From NCBI RefSeq assembly GCF_009733595.1, contig NZ_WOFH01000003.1, forward strand, positions 558,001 to 622,000: a DNA stretch of 64,000 nucleotides, given 5' to 3'. The DNA comes from Actinomadura litoris. Its GTDB lineage: Bacteria > Actinomycetota > Actinomycetes > Streptosporangiales > Streptosporangiaceae. Each line of letters starts with the position of its first letter. Position 1 is the first letter of the stretch. The notes under the pieces are model-generated. The model saw only the letters and a list, made by a program, of their open reading frames with translations, ran no database searches and was not told the DNA's origin. Shown piece after piece: positions 33,458 to 41,996 of the stretch. The position numbers and the translations under genes were made by a program.

Positions 33458-35230
33458 ATGACCGTGAGCACCTTCGCCGCATCGAGCATGCCCCCCGCCT
33501 TCCCCGAGCGGGCCGCCTGGGGGACCGCGTCGTCCCTGCGTGCCTGGCAGCAGCAGGCGCTTGAGGCGTACTTCGGGGAGAGCGGCCAGGAGCCGGGCCC
33601 GCGCGACTTCCTCACCGTCGCGACGCCCGGCGCCGGGAAGACGACGTTCGCGCTGCGCCTCGCGCGCGAGCTGATGGAGCGCCGCGCGATCGCCGCGATC
33701 ACGATCGTCTGCCCGACCGAGCACCTCAAGCGGCAGTGGGCCGAGTCCGCCGCCCGCGTCGGCATCAAGATCAACCCGGAGTACCAGAACGGCGACGGCC
33801 CGGTCGGCAAGGACTTCGACGGCGTGGCCGTCACCTACGCGACCGTCGCGGCGCGTCCGGCGCTGCACCGCAACCGCACCGAGTCGCGCAAGTCGCTGGT
33901 CATCTTCGACGAGGTGCACCACGCGGGCGACGGCCTGTCCTGGGGCGACGCCGTCCGCGAGGCGTTCGAGCCCGCGACCCGCCGCCTGGCCCTCTCGGGC
34001 ACGCCGTTCCGCACCGACATCAACCCGATCCCGTTCGTCCAGTACGAGGAGGGGCCCGACGGCGTCCGCCGCAGCCGGGCCGACTACACCTACGGCTACG
34101 GCCCCGCCCTGGCCGACGGCGTCGTCCGTCCGGTGATCTTCCTGGCGTACGCGGGGGAGATGCGCTGGCGCACCCGCGCCGGGGACGAGATCACCGCGAC
34201 CCTCGGCGAACCGCTCACCCAGGACCAGACCTCCCAGGCATGGCGCGCCGCGCTCGACCCGAAGGGCGACTGGATCGGGCAGGTGCTCGCCGCCGCCGAC
34301 CGCCGGCTGACCGAACTGCGCCGCGCCATCCCCGACGCGGGCGGCCTGGTCATCGCCTCCGACCACGAGGCCGCCCGCGCCTACGCCAAGATGCTGCGGT
34401 CGGTCACCGGCCAGGGCGCGACGATCGTCCTGTCCGACGACCCGACCGCGTCCAAGAAGATCAAGCAGTTCGGCGAGACCGAGGACCGCTGGATGGTCGC
34501 GGTCCGGATGGTCTCCGAGGGCGTCGACATCCCGCGCCTCGCGGTCGGCGTGTACGCCACGTCCACCAGCACACCGCTGTTCTTCGCCCAGGCCATCGGC
34601 CGTTTCGTCCGCGCCCGCAAACGCGGCGAGACGGCCTCGGTCTTCCTGCCCTCGGTGCCGACCCTGATGGGCCACGCCGCCGAGATGGAGACCGAGCGCG
34701 ACCACGTCCTCGACCGCCCCGTCCGCGAGGACGGCCTGGACGACGACCTGATCGCCGAGGCCAACCGCCGGCAGGACACCCCCGACGTCGGCGAGGAGTT
34801 GGCCTTCGAGACCGTCGAGGCGTCCGCGACCTTCGACCGCGTCCTCTACGACGGCGGCGAGTTCGGCATGCACGCCCAGCCGGGCTCGGCGGAAGAAGAG
34901 GAGTACCTGGGCATCCCCGGCCTCCTGGAACCCGAACAGGTGACCGCCCTCCTCCGCAAACGCCAGGCCGAGCAGATGGCGGGCGAGCGCAAGAAGAAGA
35001 CCGGCGACCCCCGCGCCGACCGCACCACCGCCGAAGACCTCGCCACCCTCCGCCGCGAACTGAACGGCCTGGTCGGCGCCTGGAACCACCGCACGGGCCA
35101 GCCCCACGGCGTCATCCACAGCGAACTGCGCCGCTCCTGCGGCGGCCCCGCCATAGCCCAGGCGAGCGCCGAGGACATCCGCAAACGCATAACCAAGATC
35201 CGAGAATGGGCGACCAAACGCCGCCCCTGA
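33458..35230 (+). CDS. Superfamily 2 DEAD/DEAH-type helicase
   Basis: 590 residues starting seven bases after the metalloprotease stop. Motifs: LRAWQQQALEAYF (Q-like), TVATPGAGKTTFAL (I), VIFDEVHHAGDG (II, DEVH), LALSGTPFRTD (III), RMVSEGVDIPRLAVGVYAT (V) and QAIGRFVRARKRGE (VI). ResIII/UvrB-like architecture, with a C-terminal extension (450-590) of unknown role. This helicase is widely conserved in actinobacteria near DUF3039; its role in DNA or RNA metabolism is not defined. Confidence 0.93.
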   Translation: MTVSTFAASSMPPAFPERAAWGTASSLRAWQQQALEAYFGESGQEPGPRDFLTVATPGAGKTTFALRLARELMERRAIAAITIVCPTEHLKRQWAESAARVGIKINPEYQNGDGPVGKDFDGVAVTYATVAARPALHRNRTESRKSLVIFDEVHHAGDGLSWGDAVREAFEPATRRLALSGTPFRTDINPIPFVQYEEGPDGVRRSRADYTYGYGPALADGVVRPVIFLAYAGEMRWRTRAGDEITATLGEPLTQDQTSQAWRAALDPKGDWIGQVLAAADRRLTELRRAIPDAGGLVIASDHEAARAYAKMLRSVTGQGATIVLSDDPTASKKIKQFGETEDRWMVAVRMVSEGVDIPRLAVGVYATSTSTPLFFAQAIGRFVRARKRGETASVFLPSVPTLMGHAAEMETERDHVLDRPVREDGLDDDLIAEANRRQDTPDVGEELAFETVEASATFDRVLYDGGEFGMHAQPGSAEEEEYLGIPGLLEPEQVTALLRKRQAEQMAGERKKKTGDPRADRTTAEDLATLRRELNGLVGAWNHRTGQPHGVIHSELRRSCGGPAIAQASAEDIRKRITKIREWATKRRP

Positions 35231-35239
35231 CCCCCCGGC

Positions 35240-36985
35240 TCAATCATGAGCCCTGAGCCACCCCAGAACCCTGTCCCGAAGCCCCGGCACCTGAAAAAGC
35301 GCGCCGCCGTGATAACTGCCCGCGGTCGTCTCAGCGGTACAGGAAACACGGACCTGCGTGAGCGCGGAGCAGAGCTGCGTGGAGTGCGCCGGGGGAACGA
35401 AGTCCTGTTGGGAATGGACGAGGTACATCGGTGAATCGCCTTCGCCGGCGTGGGACCGGGCGGCCGCGTCGCTCCACTGCCCGGAGCAGGAGGCGCTGTC
35501 GGGGGCGGGCGAGCAGCGCGCGAGAAGGGTGGCATTGTCGCGAAGCTTCACCTGCGCGGCGGTCGCGCCCGCGGCCTGCCCAGCGGCGTAGCCGAGACCC
35601 GGATCGGCGACGGGCGAGAGCGCGACGACCCCACGAACAAGGTCGCTCCCTTTCCCATGCGTTCCCGCCATGGTGGCGAGGTGGCCCCCGGCAGATGAGC
35701 CGAGCATCACGATCCGTCCCGGGTCGATGTTGAATGCGGCGGCGTTCTGGCGGATCCAGGCGATGGCGGAGTCCAGGTCGTCGCGTTGGGCGGGCCACGG
35801 CGCGTCGGTGTTGAGGCGATAGTCGACGGAGAACACGGCGTATCCCTGGCCGGCGAACCAGCGGGACGTGCCCGCCCAATCCTGCTTGTCCCCCTCGTAC
35901 CAGTGCCCTCCATGAACGACGATGAGCGCGGGCCGCGGTTCTGGGCCGGACTGGTAATACGCGTCCAACTGCTGGCGCGGATGCTCGCCGTAGGCGTGGG
36001 TCGTCTCGACGGTCGCGACAGGCCGGGGGAACAGCCGTCGCACCGGAGCGTCCACGTCCGGAATCGTCGCGGGGTGCTTCCGGACGGGTGAGGGCGGGTC
36101 GCCGACCGGTTTCTCGGCGGGCGGTGGCGACGAGGTGCGCGCCCTTATCCAGGCCAGCGTCTTCGGCTTGGTGACGTCGGTGAGGAGGTGGCCGCCGCTC
36201 TGCGATCCCGCGACGGTCTCGGTGGTGACGGACACACCCGCGGCCTGGAGGGCTGCGGCAAGGTCATCAGCGTGACCTGCGGAGACATACGGGTCGTGCT
36301 CGGCGGTCAGCAGGTACATCGGGGCGTCGTCGGCGGACGCGCGGGACTTGGTGACGGTGTCGGCCCAGCGGCTCCAGCAGGGCTGGTCGGACTCGACCGG
36401 GTGACACCGGGCCAGGATCACCGCGTTGTCCCTGATCTTGCGCCGGAGCGCGGGCGAGGTGTCATGCGGCGCGCCGCCCCAGGAGCGGTAGGGCGAAGCG
36501 ATCGCCGACAGACCGATCACCCCGCGCACGGTGGAGCCACCGGCCCCGTAGGTCCCGGCGGCGGTCGCCAACTGCCCCCCGGCCTGCGAACCCATGATGA
36601 CGAGCTTGTCGGGGTCGAGGTCGAACCGGGCCGCCTCCGCCTTGATCCAGCGGATGGCGGCGAGCACGTCGTCACGGGGACCGGGCCAGACGACATCGGT
36701 GTTGAACCGGTGGTCGATGGAGAACACGGCCAGCTTCTGGTCGGCGTACCAGCGGGCGGTCTCGGCCCAGCCTCCACCCCTGCCGCCGCCGTTCCAGGCC
36801 CCGCCGTGCACGAGGATCAGACCCGCCTGCGGCGTGGACGCCGCGTGCCAGTAGGCGTCCAGGACCTGCCGCTGGTGCGTGCCGTAAGCGTAGGTGCCCT
36901 GCTGGATTTCCGCAGCGCGTGCACCAACGGTTCCACCCGCCAGGACGATGACCGCAACGAGAAGGGTGGTGACGACGCGCTTCAT
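35240..36985 (-). CDS. Secreted double-domain alpha/beta hydrolase (BD-FAE-like), first domain lacking the nucleophile
   Basis: 581 residues from ATG 36983-36985 (GAGG seven bases upstream). Signal peptide 1-24. Two homologous hydrolase units: 30-285 and 328-581. Both have the oxyanion text HGG (LVHGGAW, VVHGGHW) and the strand motif VFS(I/V)D(H/Y)R. Unit 2 has the elbow GSSAGG (S431), an acid near QQDFVPP and His in SYHGGAL. Unit 1 has GSQAGG: the nucleophile position is Gln134. Its acid (D231) and His (H266) remain. A Pro-rich linker (285-310) joins them. Carbohydrate-ester or feruloyl-type esterase activity is plausible. Confidence 0.88.
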   Translation of the reverse strand: MKRVVTTLLVAVIVLAGGTVGARAAEIQQGTYAYGTHQRQVLDAYWHAASTPQAGLILVHGGAWNGGGRGGGWAETARWYADQKLAVFSIDHRFNTDVVWPGPRDDVLAAIRWIKAEAARFDLDPDKLVIMGSQAGGQLATAAGTYGAGGSTVRGVIGLSAIASPYRSWGGAPHDTSPALRRKIRDNAVILARCHPVESDQPCWSRWADTVTKSRASADDAPMYLLTAEHDPYVSAGHADDLAAALQAAGVSVTTETVAGSQSGGHLLTDVTKPKTLAWIRARTSSPPPAEKPVGDPPSPVRKHPATIPDVDAPVRRLFPRPVATVETTHAYGEHPRQQLDAYYQSGPEPRPALIVVHGGHWYEGDKQDWAGTSRWFAGQGYAVFSVDYRLNTDAPWPAQRDDLDSAIAWIRQNAAAFNIDPGRIVMLGSSAGGHLATMAGTHGKGSDLVRGVVALSPVADPGLGYAAGQAAGATAAQVKLRDNATLLARCSPAPDSASCSGQWSDAAARSHAGEGDSPMYLVHSQQDFVPPAHSTQLCSALTQVRVSCTAETTAGSYHGGALFQVPGLRDRVLGWLRAHD

Positions 36986-37111
36986 CGGCCGGCCTCGGGC
37001 AGAGAGATCCATACGCGCTGGAAGTTCAGCAGGTACTGATCATGCAGGACGTTGTCGTTGATCTCCAGCAAGGCGCCGTCGCCATGGTGCAAAGATTCGG
37101 CGTCATACCCC

Positions 37112-37414
37112 GTCACCGCCGACACCGACGGCCGCGCAGGTCATAGACCGGCGTTCGTGATCGCGACCGACAACCACCCCTTCTGGGTCGGGGACCAGCA
37201 ACGCTGGATGAGCGCCGGCGAGCTCAAACCCGGCATGTGGCTCCGCACCAGCGCCGGCACCCACATCCAGATCACCGCCATCGGCGCCTGGACGCAGCAG
37301 CAACACGTTCGAAACCTGACCGTCAAAGACGATCACACCTACTACGTGCTGGCGGGTAATCTCCCATCGGGATGGGGGGAGCGCTCGTCGGGGCTGTTGG
37401 CGCCCAAGTCGTAG
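37112..37414 (+). pseudogene. Remnant of a polymorphic-toxin HINT (pretoxin) domain
   Basis: The translated text VTADTDGRAG, VIATDNHPFWV, WMSAGELKPGMWLRTSAGTH and VRNLTVKDDHTYYVLAG is the conserved C-terminal part of the HINT autoprotease module that precedes the toxin tip in actinobacterial polymorphic toxins. No secretion, RHS or WXG part lies upstream (the adjacent gene is on the other strand), and after VLAG the normal PVLVHN end is replaced by unrelated sequence and a stop at 37412-37414. There is no good start. It is a fragment left from a larger toxin gene. Confidence 0.78.
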
Positions 37415-37422
37415 GGGCTCAT

Positions 37423-37950
37423 ATGTGGGTAGAAACGCAGGGAGGGCCGCTGATCCTTGTTCCCGAGTCGGTGCTCCTGCTTTGGAAAGGGTCTAGTTAC
37501 TCCGAGGCGGATAAAGTTGAGGAGTGGGGGGATTATGGTCGCGCCTGTGGGGTTGGCGGCCATGCGGGAGTGATTTCGGTCGGTACCACTGAGGCCCTCG
37601 TTCTGGCTGAAGAGCCGGCTGCGACCAGCTACGTCGAACCACTCGGGATGCTTGTCCGGTTGCTTGCAGGGTTCGACTTCGATATACGAATCCTGGAGCA
37701 GATGGATCTCGCGGAGACTATTTGGGACCCGGTAGCGGAGTGGAAAGTCGATGGAGCATTAATCCTTTTTGATCCGGTTCTCTCGGGCTCCGATGTCTCT
37801 CGCCAAGATTCTCTGAGAATTTCATTGCGCGAGGGAAGAATTATCGTTGAGGCGGCACGTGGGGAAGTCGAGCCGGATGATGACACTGCCCTGCAGTTGC
37901 TTCGCCTGAGATATCTCGACTGTCGGGCGAGAGGTGAGGGGTGCGGCTGA
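37423..37950 (+). CDS. Imm21-like immunity protein
   Basis: 175 residues from ATG 37423, six bases after AGGGG. The text WVETQGGPLILVPESVLLLW, YGRACGVGGHAGVISVG, TTEALVLAEEPAATSYVEP and then FVRWL-type sequence matches the Imm21 family, which neutralises toxin tips of polymorphic toxin systems. Codon usage is less GC-biased than its neighbours, with an in-frame TTA at 37759-37761. It follows the HINT remnant by nine bases, where a toxin-proximal immunity gene is expected. The cognate toxin is gone. Confidence 0.8.
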   Translation: MWVETQGGPLILVPESVLLLWKGSSYSEADKVEEWGDYGRACGVGGHAGVISVGTTEALVLAEEPAATSYVEPLGMLVRLLAGFDFDIRILEQMDLAETIWDPVAEWKVDGALILFDPVLSGSDVSRQDSLRISLREGRIIVEAARGEVEPDDDTALQLLRLRYLDCRARGEGCG

Positions 37951-38433
37951 GTGTTCGAGGAGAACGACTGCTATACGGGCCCGGAGGTGTGCACCGCCTT
38001 GATCGATCGGGCGGAGAGGGGGCTTGGGTATCGGTTGCCTCGGCGTTATGTGGAGGTTCTGCGCCGGCGTAACGGTGGGGTGCTTAGGAAGCGTTGTTAC
38101 CCTACCGAGTTCTCTACCTCTTGGGCATCGGACCATTTTTGCGTCGAGGTCCTGCTGGGGATCGGCGGCGAGTGGGGGATTGATTCGCCGTCCGGCATGG
38201 GGAGTGCTTGTTTGATCAGGGAGTGGGGATATCCGGATATCGGCGTGGTTGTTTTCATGACGCCGTCTGCCGGTCATGATGCTGTGATGCTGGATTACTC
38301 GGGTTGCGGGCCGTTGGGGGAGCCGGTGGTCGCCTATGTCGATGAGGACAGGGTTCCTCGTCGGGTGGCGGACTCGTTCTCGGGGTTTCTTGACGGGCTT
38401 GTTTTGTGTGAGCGGTTTGCTGGAGACGATTAG
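37951..38433 (+). CDS. SUKH (SMI1/KNR4)-family immunity-type protein
   Basis: 160 residues from GTG 37951, which directly abuts the Imm21 stop codon, so translation is probably coupled. SUKH text: LIDRAERGLGYRLPRRYVEV, LRRRNGGVL, GIGGEWGIDS and VVVFMTPSAGHDAVMLDYSG, then GEPVVAYVDEDR. SUKH proteins are the commonest immunity family of bacterial polymorphic toxins. Together with Imm21 it forms a two-gene immunity cassette. Its TAG stop interlocks with the TAA of gntK on the other strand (TTAG at 38430-38433). Confidence 0.85.
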   Translation: MFEENDCYTGPEVCTALIDRAERGLGYRLPRRYVEVLRRRNGGVLRKRCYPTEFSTSWASDHFCVEVLLGIGGEWGIDSPSGMGSACLIREWGYPDIGVVVFMTPSAGHDAVMLDYSGCGPLGEPVVAYVDEDRVPRRVADSFSGFLDGLVLCERFAGDD

Positions 38434-38945
38434 GGGCGGGGTTGGGCGGACGTTGCTTTGATGATTTGGGTTGCTAGTTCTTCGGGGGTTTTGGTTATGG
38501 GGAGGGTTGGGATGTTCTCGGTGGAGGTGGGGGGTTCTAGGGTTGCTAGTTGGGTGTCCAGGAGCGTTGGGTTGAAGAAGTGGCCTGTGCGGGATTTCAG
38601 GCGGGATTCCAGGGTTTCTCGGTCGCCGGTTAGGAGGATTATTTGGACTTCGGGGCGGCCGTTGGTCAGGAGTTTTCGGTAGGAGTGTTTCAGGGCGGAG
38701 CAGGTTACTACGCCTGGGCGGCCCGTTTTTAGGCGGTCGTCCATCCAGGCGGCTATCGCGTTCAGCCAGGGGAGGCGGTCTTCGTCGGTGAGGGGGTGGC
38801 CCTCGCTCATCTTGGCGATGTTGGCGGGGGAGTGGAACGTGTCGGCTTCCGCGTAGTCCCAGTTGAGGCGCTCGGCCAGGAGGGTGCCTACCGTTGTTTT
38901 GCCGCTGCCGGATACTCCGGCGATCAGGATGATCTGGGGTGGCAC
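38430..38945 (-). CDS. gntK: Gluconokinase
   Basis: 171 residues from GTG 38943-38945. P-loop LIAGVSGSGKTTVGTLLAER, substrate region EADTFHSPANIAKMSEGHPL and TCSALKHSYRKLL, RTGHFFNPTLLDTQLATLE: the GntK pattern, normal length. Reaction: gluconate + ATP to 6-phosphogluconate, feeding the pentose phosphate pathway. The start overlaps the 3' end of pncA by a few bases spacing (3), suggesting co-transcription. The C-terminal third uses many A-ending codons (GAA, CTA, GCA), unlike flanking genes. Confidence 0.92.
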   Translation of the reverse strand: MPPQIILIAGVSGSGKTTVGTLLAERLNWDYAEADTFHSPANIAKMSEGHPLTDEDRLPWLNAIAAWMDDRLKTGRPGVVTCSALKHSYRKLLTNGRPEVQIILLTGDRETLESRLKSRTGHFFNPTLLDTQLATLEPPTSTENIPTLPITKTPEELATQIIKATSAQPRP

Positions 38946-38947
38946 TG

Positions 38948-39523
38948 TCAGGGGCTCACTACGGGGGTGCCGGTGAGGGTGACGCCCGCGTCGTTGAGTT
39001 CGTCCAGGGCTCTGTCGGCGGTGGGCTTGGCCACGGCGGCGGTCAGGGTTAGGAGGACCGTGGTGTTCAGGCCCGCGCGGACGGCGTCGAGCGCTGTTGC
39101 TCGGACGCAGTGGTCCGTGGCTATGCCGACGATTTCCACTGTGTCTATGTGCCTGGTCGCCAGCCAGTCGGCCAGGGGGACGTCGTCGTCGGTGGTGCCC
39201 TCGAAGCCGCTGTAGGCGGCGGATTCGCGGCCCTTGCTGAAGACCGCCTCGATGGGGGCGAGCGCCAGGTTCGGGTGGAAATCGGCGCCGGGGGTGCCGA
39301 TGACGCAGTGCGGCGGCCAGGTGTCGACGTAGTCGGGGGTCTCGGAGAAGTGGCCGCCGGGGTCCAGATGGAAGTCGCGCGTCGCCACGATGTGCGCGTA
39401 GTCCGGACGGTGCGCCGCGACGTGGCCCGAGATCGCCGTGGCCACGTCGGCGCCGCCCGTGACGGCGAGTGAGCCGCCCTCGCAGAAGTCGTTCTGGACG
39501 TCCACGATGATCAGAGCCTTCAT
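38948..39523 (-). CDS. pncA: Nicotinamidase
   Basis: 191 residues. Isochorismatase-like fold with the PncA triad: Asp in ALIIVDVQNDF, Lys in AVFSKG, Cys in GIATDHCVRATALDA; metal-binding His text FHLDPGGHFSE and WPPHCVIGTPGA. Converts nicotinamide to nicotinate. Directly downstream of the nicotinate phosphoribosyltransferase gene (43 bp), so the two form an NAD-salvage pair. Confidence 0.96.
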   Translation of the reverse strand: MKALIIVDVQNDFCEGGSLAVTGGADVATAISGHVAAHRPDYAHIVATRDFHLDPGGHFSETPDYVDTWPPHCVIGTPGADFHPNLALAPIEAVFSKGRESAAYSGFEGTTDDDVPLADWLATRHIDTVEIVGIATDHCVRATALDAVRAGLNTTVLLTLTAAVAKPTADRALDELNDAGVTLTGTPVVSP

Positions 39524-39565
39524 GGCCTCTCCCTTCCCTACGGTGGACGCTACCCCAGGCGCCTC

Positions 39566-40912
39566 TCAGTGGCGCGGGCCGCCGTCGATGAACTCGGTGG
39601 GGACGGCCGGTTCGCCCTTGGAGAGTTGCAGCGCGGTGGGCGGGAGCTCGGCGATGGACGCGGCGTGGCGCTCGCGGGCGGCCTGGAGTGGTTCGCGGCC
39701 CACTACCTCGCCGTCCCGGACGAGGGGGGCGAGGAGGACGCGGTCGTTGGGGCCCGGGGCCGGCTCTCCCGTGGTCACCATCTCGGCGTAGGCGGTGCCT
39801 CGGCCGTCTATGCGGCGGACGGCTGCCTTGCGCCCGCCTCGGCTCGGCTTGCCCGGGGAGCGTTTCGCCACGGGACGCATAGGGGCGGACGGGGTGTCGG
39901 AGCGGGCCACGAGTTTGTAGACCAGGGAGGCCGTGGGCGCGCCTGAGCCTGTGACCAGGGATGTTCCCACGCCGTAGCCGTTGACCGGGGCTGCCGCGAG
40001 GGCCGCTATGCCGTACTCGTCCAGGTCGCCGGTGACGACGATCCGGGTGTCGTGGGCCCCCAGGGAGTCGAGTTGGTCGCGGACGCTGCGCGCCATCACG
40101 CCCAGGTCGCCGCTGTCTATCCGGACCGCGCCGAGGGAGGGCCCGGCGAGTTCCACGGCCGTGCGGACGGCCCGTTCCACGTCGTAGGTGTCGACCAGGA
40201 GAGTCGTGCTCTCGCCCAGGGAGGCGAGTTGTGCCTCGAACGCGTGCCGCTCGCTGTCGTGCAGGAGGGTGAACGAATGCGCGCTGGTCCCCGCCGTGGG
40301 GACGCCGTAGCGACGTCCCGCCTCCAGGTTGGAGGTCGTCGCGAAACCGGCGATGTAGGCGGCGCGGGCCGAGGCCACGGCGGCGTGTTCGTGGGTGCGG
40401 CGGGAGCCCATCTCGATGAGGGGGCGGTCCTGTGCCGCCTGGGCCATCCGGGACGCGGCGGACGCGACCGCGCAGTCGTGGTTCAGGATCGACAGCGCGA
40501 TCGTCTCCAGCAGGACCGCCTCCGCGAACGTCCCTTCGACCACCAGGATCGGCGATTCCGGGAAGTAGCAGTCGCCTTCCGAGTAACCCCAGACGTGTCC
40601 GGAGAAGCGGTAGTTCTCCAGCCATTGCGCGGTGGGCTCGTCCACGATGCCGTTCGCGGTCAGGTACTCCAGCTCGGCGCGGCCGAACCGGAACGCCTCG
40701 ATGGCGTCCAGCAGCCGTCCCGTACCGGCTACGACGCCGTAGCGGCGGCCCGCGGGCAGGCTGCGCGCGAACACCTCGAACACCGCGCGGCGGTCGGCGG
40801 TGCCGCTGCGCAGCGCCGCCTGGAGCATCGTCAGCTCGTAGCGGTCGGTCAGCAGGGCGGTGCCGTCACCAAGGTCCACAAGTGGAACCTTACGGCTCAC
40901 TGTGTGCACCAT
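39566..40912 (-). CDS. pncB: Nicotinate phosphoribosyltransferase
   Basis: 448 residues from ATG 40910-40912; GTG 40900 is an alternative. Text: LLTDRYELTMLQAALRSG, EFGSRRTHEH-like EMGSRRTHEHAAV, GTSAHSFTLLHD (catalytic His) and VRIDSGDLGVMARSVRDQL. Forms nicotinate mononucleotide from nicotinate and PRPP. Same order as M. tuberculosis pncB1 (Rv1330c) divergent from clpS (Rv1331). Confidence 0.95.
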   Translation of the reverse strand: MVHTVSRKVPLVDLGDGTALLTDRYELTMLQAALRSGTADRRAVFEVFARSLPAGRRYGVVAGTGRLLDAIEAFRFGRAELEYLTANGIVDEPTAQWLENYRFSGHVWGYSEGDCYFPESPILVVEGTFAEAVLLETIALSILNHDCAVASAASRMAQAAQDRPLIEMGSRRTHEHAAVASARAAYIAGFATTSNLEAGRRYGVPTAGTSAHSFTLLHDSERHAFEAQLASLGESTTLLVDTYDVERAVRTAVELAGPSLGAVRIDSGDLGVMARSVRDQLDSLGAHDTRIVVTGDLDEYGIAALAAAPVNGYGVGTSLVTGSGAPTASLVYKLVARSDTPSAPMRPVAKRSPGKPSRGGRKAAVRRIDGRGTAYAEMVTTGEPAPGPNDRVLLAPLVRDGEVVGREPLQAARERHAASIAELPPTALQLSKGEPAVPTEFIDGGPRH

Positions 40913-40998
40913 GGACGTGCAGGCCATCACACCCGGCCGGACGCATAGCATCGGGGACTGGGCGGACCGACCGACGGGGAAAGGGGAGACACGGCCAA

Positions 40999-41304
40999 AT
41001 GAGCGCCATGAGCACGGCGCCCGCGCCGGTCGAGCTGGAACGGCCGGACGTGGCGGAGGACGTGAGCTCCGACCGGCCCTGGCTGGCGATCGTGTGGAAC
41101 GACCCGATCAACCTGATGTCCTATGTCACGTATGTGTTCCAGACCGTCTTCGGATACGGGAAGTCCAAGGCGGAGAAGCTGATGCTGGACGTCCACCACA
41201 AGGGCCGCGCGGTCGTGGCCAACGGCACCCGCGAGGAGATGGAACGAGACGTGGAGATCCTGCACTCCTACGGGCTCTGGGCCACCGTGAAGCGGGACGA
41301 CTGA
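40999..41304 (+). CDS. clpS: ClpS, adaptor of the ClpAP/ClpCP protease
   Basis: 101 residues from ATG 40999; ATG 41008 is possible. Core WNDPINLMSYVTYVFQTVFG with the N-degron pocket, then VHHKGRAVVANGTREEMERD. Delivers N-degron substrates to ClpC1P1P2. 17 bp before the DUF2017 gene, same strand, as in mycobacteria (Rv1331-Rv1332). Confidence 0.96.
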   Translation: MSAMSTAPAPVELERPDVAEDVSSDRPWLAIVWNDPINLMSYVTYVFQTVFGYGKSKAEKLMLDVHHKGRAVVANGTREEMERDVEILHSYGLWATVKRDD

Positions 41305-41321
41305 GAAGCCTGGGCGCGTCA

Positions 41322-41852
41322 ATGAGCGATGTGAAGAAGACCCGGCACGGGATCAGGGTCCGGCTGGAGGCCGAGGAGACCGCGCTGGTCCGGGCGCTGA
41401 TGGAGCAGCTGATCGCGCTCATCGGCGACACGCCCGGCGACTCCGGGGAGGGGCTCGCCTCGATCGGCATCTCCGAGAACGCCACCAAGTCCGACGACCC
41501 CGTCCTCGCCCGGCTGTTCCCCGACGCCTACCGCGACGACGGCGAGGCGGCCGGGGAGTTCCGCCGCTACACCGAGATGGGGCTGCGCGACGGCAAGCGG
41601 GAGGCCGCGGCCACGGTGCTGGGCTCGCTCGGCGAGACCGGCTCCGACACCGTGCTGGACGACAAGCAGGCGCAGGCGTGGCTGCGCGCGCTGAACGACG
41701 TGCGGCTCGCGCTCGGCACCCGGCTCGACATCGGCGAGGAGTGGTACGAGGAGGCCGCGCGGCTCGACCCGCGCGACCCGCGCACGCCGATGTTCGCCGC
41801 CTACGACTGGCTCACGATGCTGCAGGAGGGGCTCGTCCGCGCCCTCTGGTGA
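41322..41852 (+). CDS. DUF2017 protein (Rv1332-like)
   Basis: 176 residues from ATG 41322. Helical, acidic protein: EETALVRALMEQLIALIG, DPVLARLFPDAYRDDGEAA and WLRALNDVRLALGTRLDI, ending in LTMLQEGLVRALW. DUF2017 is an actinobacterial family found next to clpS; labelled a possible regulator, function unproven. In mycobacteria the peptidase and mec genes follow; here three MEDS genes intervene. Confidence 0.92.
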   Translation: MSDVKKTRHGIRVRLEAEETALVRALMEQLIALIGDTPGDSGEGLASIGISENATKSDDPVLARLFPDAYRDDGEAAGEFRRYTEMGLRDGKREAAATVLGSLGETGSDTVLDDKQAQAWLRALNDVRLALGTRLDIGEEWYEEAARLDPRDPRTPMFAAYDWLTMLQEGLVRALW

Positions 41853-41996
41853 TCTCGGCCGTACCCGGCCACGGACGACATCACCGATTGTCGGGACGCC
41901 GGTGCGGGGCGTGGCTAGCGTGGGACGCGGGTCCTCACCCCCGCGGGGCGCCGAGGCCCCGCCCGGACGAGCCGACACCGCACCCCGGAGGCCCCG

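Noticed and set aside
37052..37111. TTG start giving a 120-residue intact HINT protein
   Set aside because: No ribosome site, the first 20 residues do not match the family, and the C-terminal catalytic end is missing; treated as a remnant.
37372..37422. Longer 192-residue Imm21 start
   Set aside because: The added residues overlap the HINT frame and do not match; the ATG at 37423 has AGGGG in front and begins at the family's conserved WVE text.
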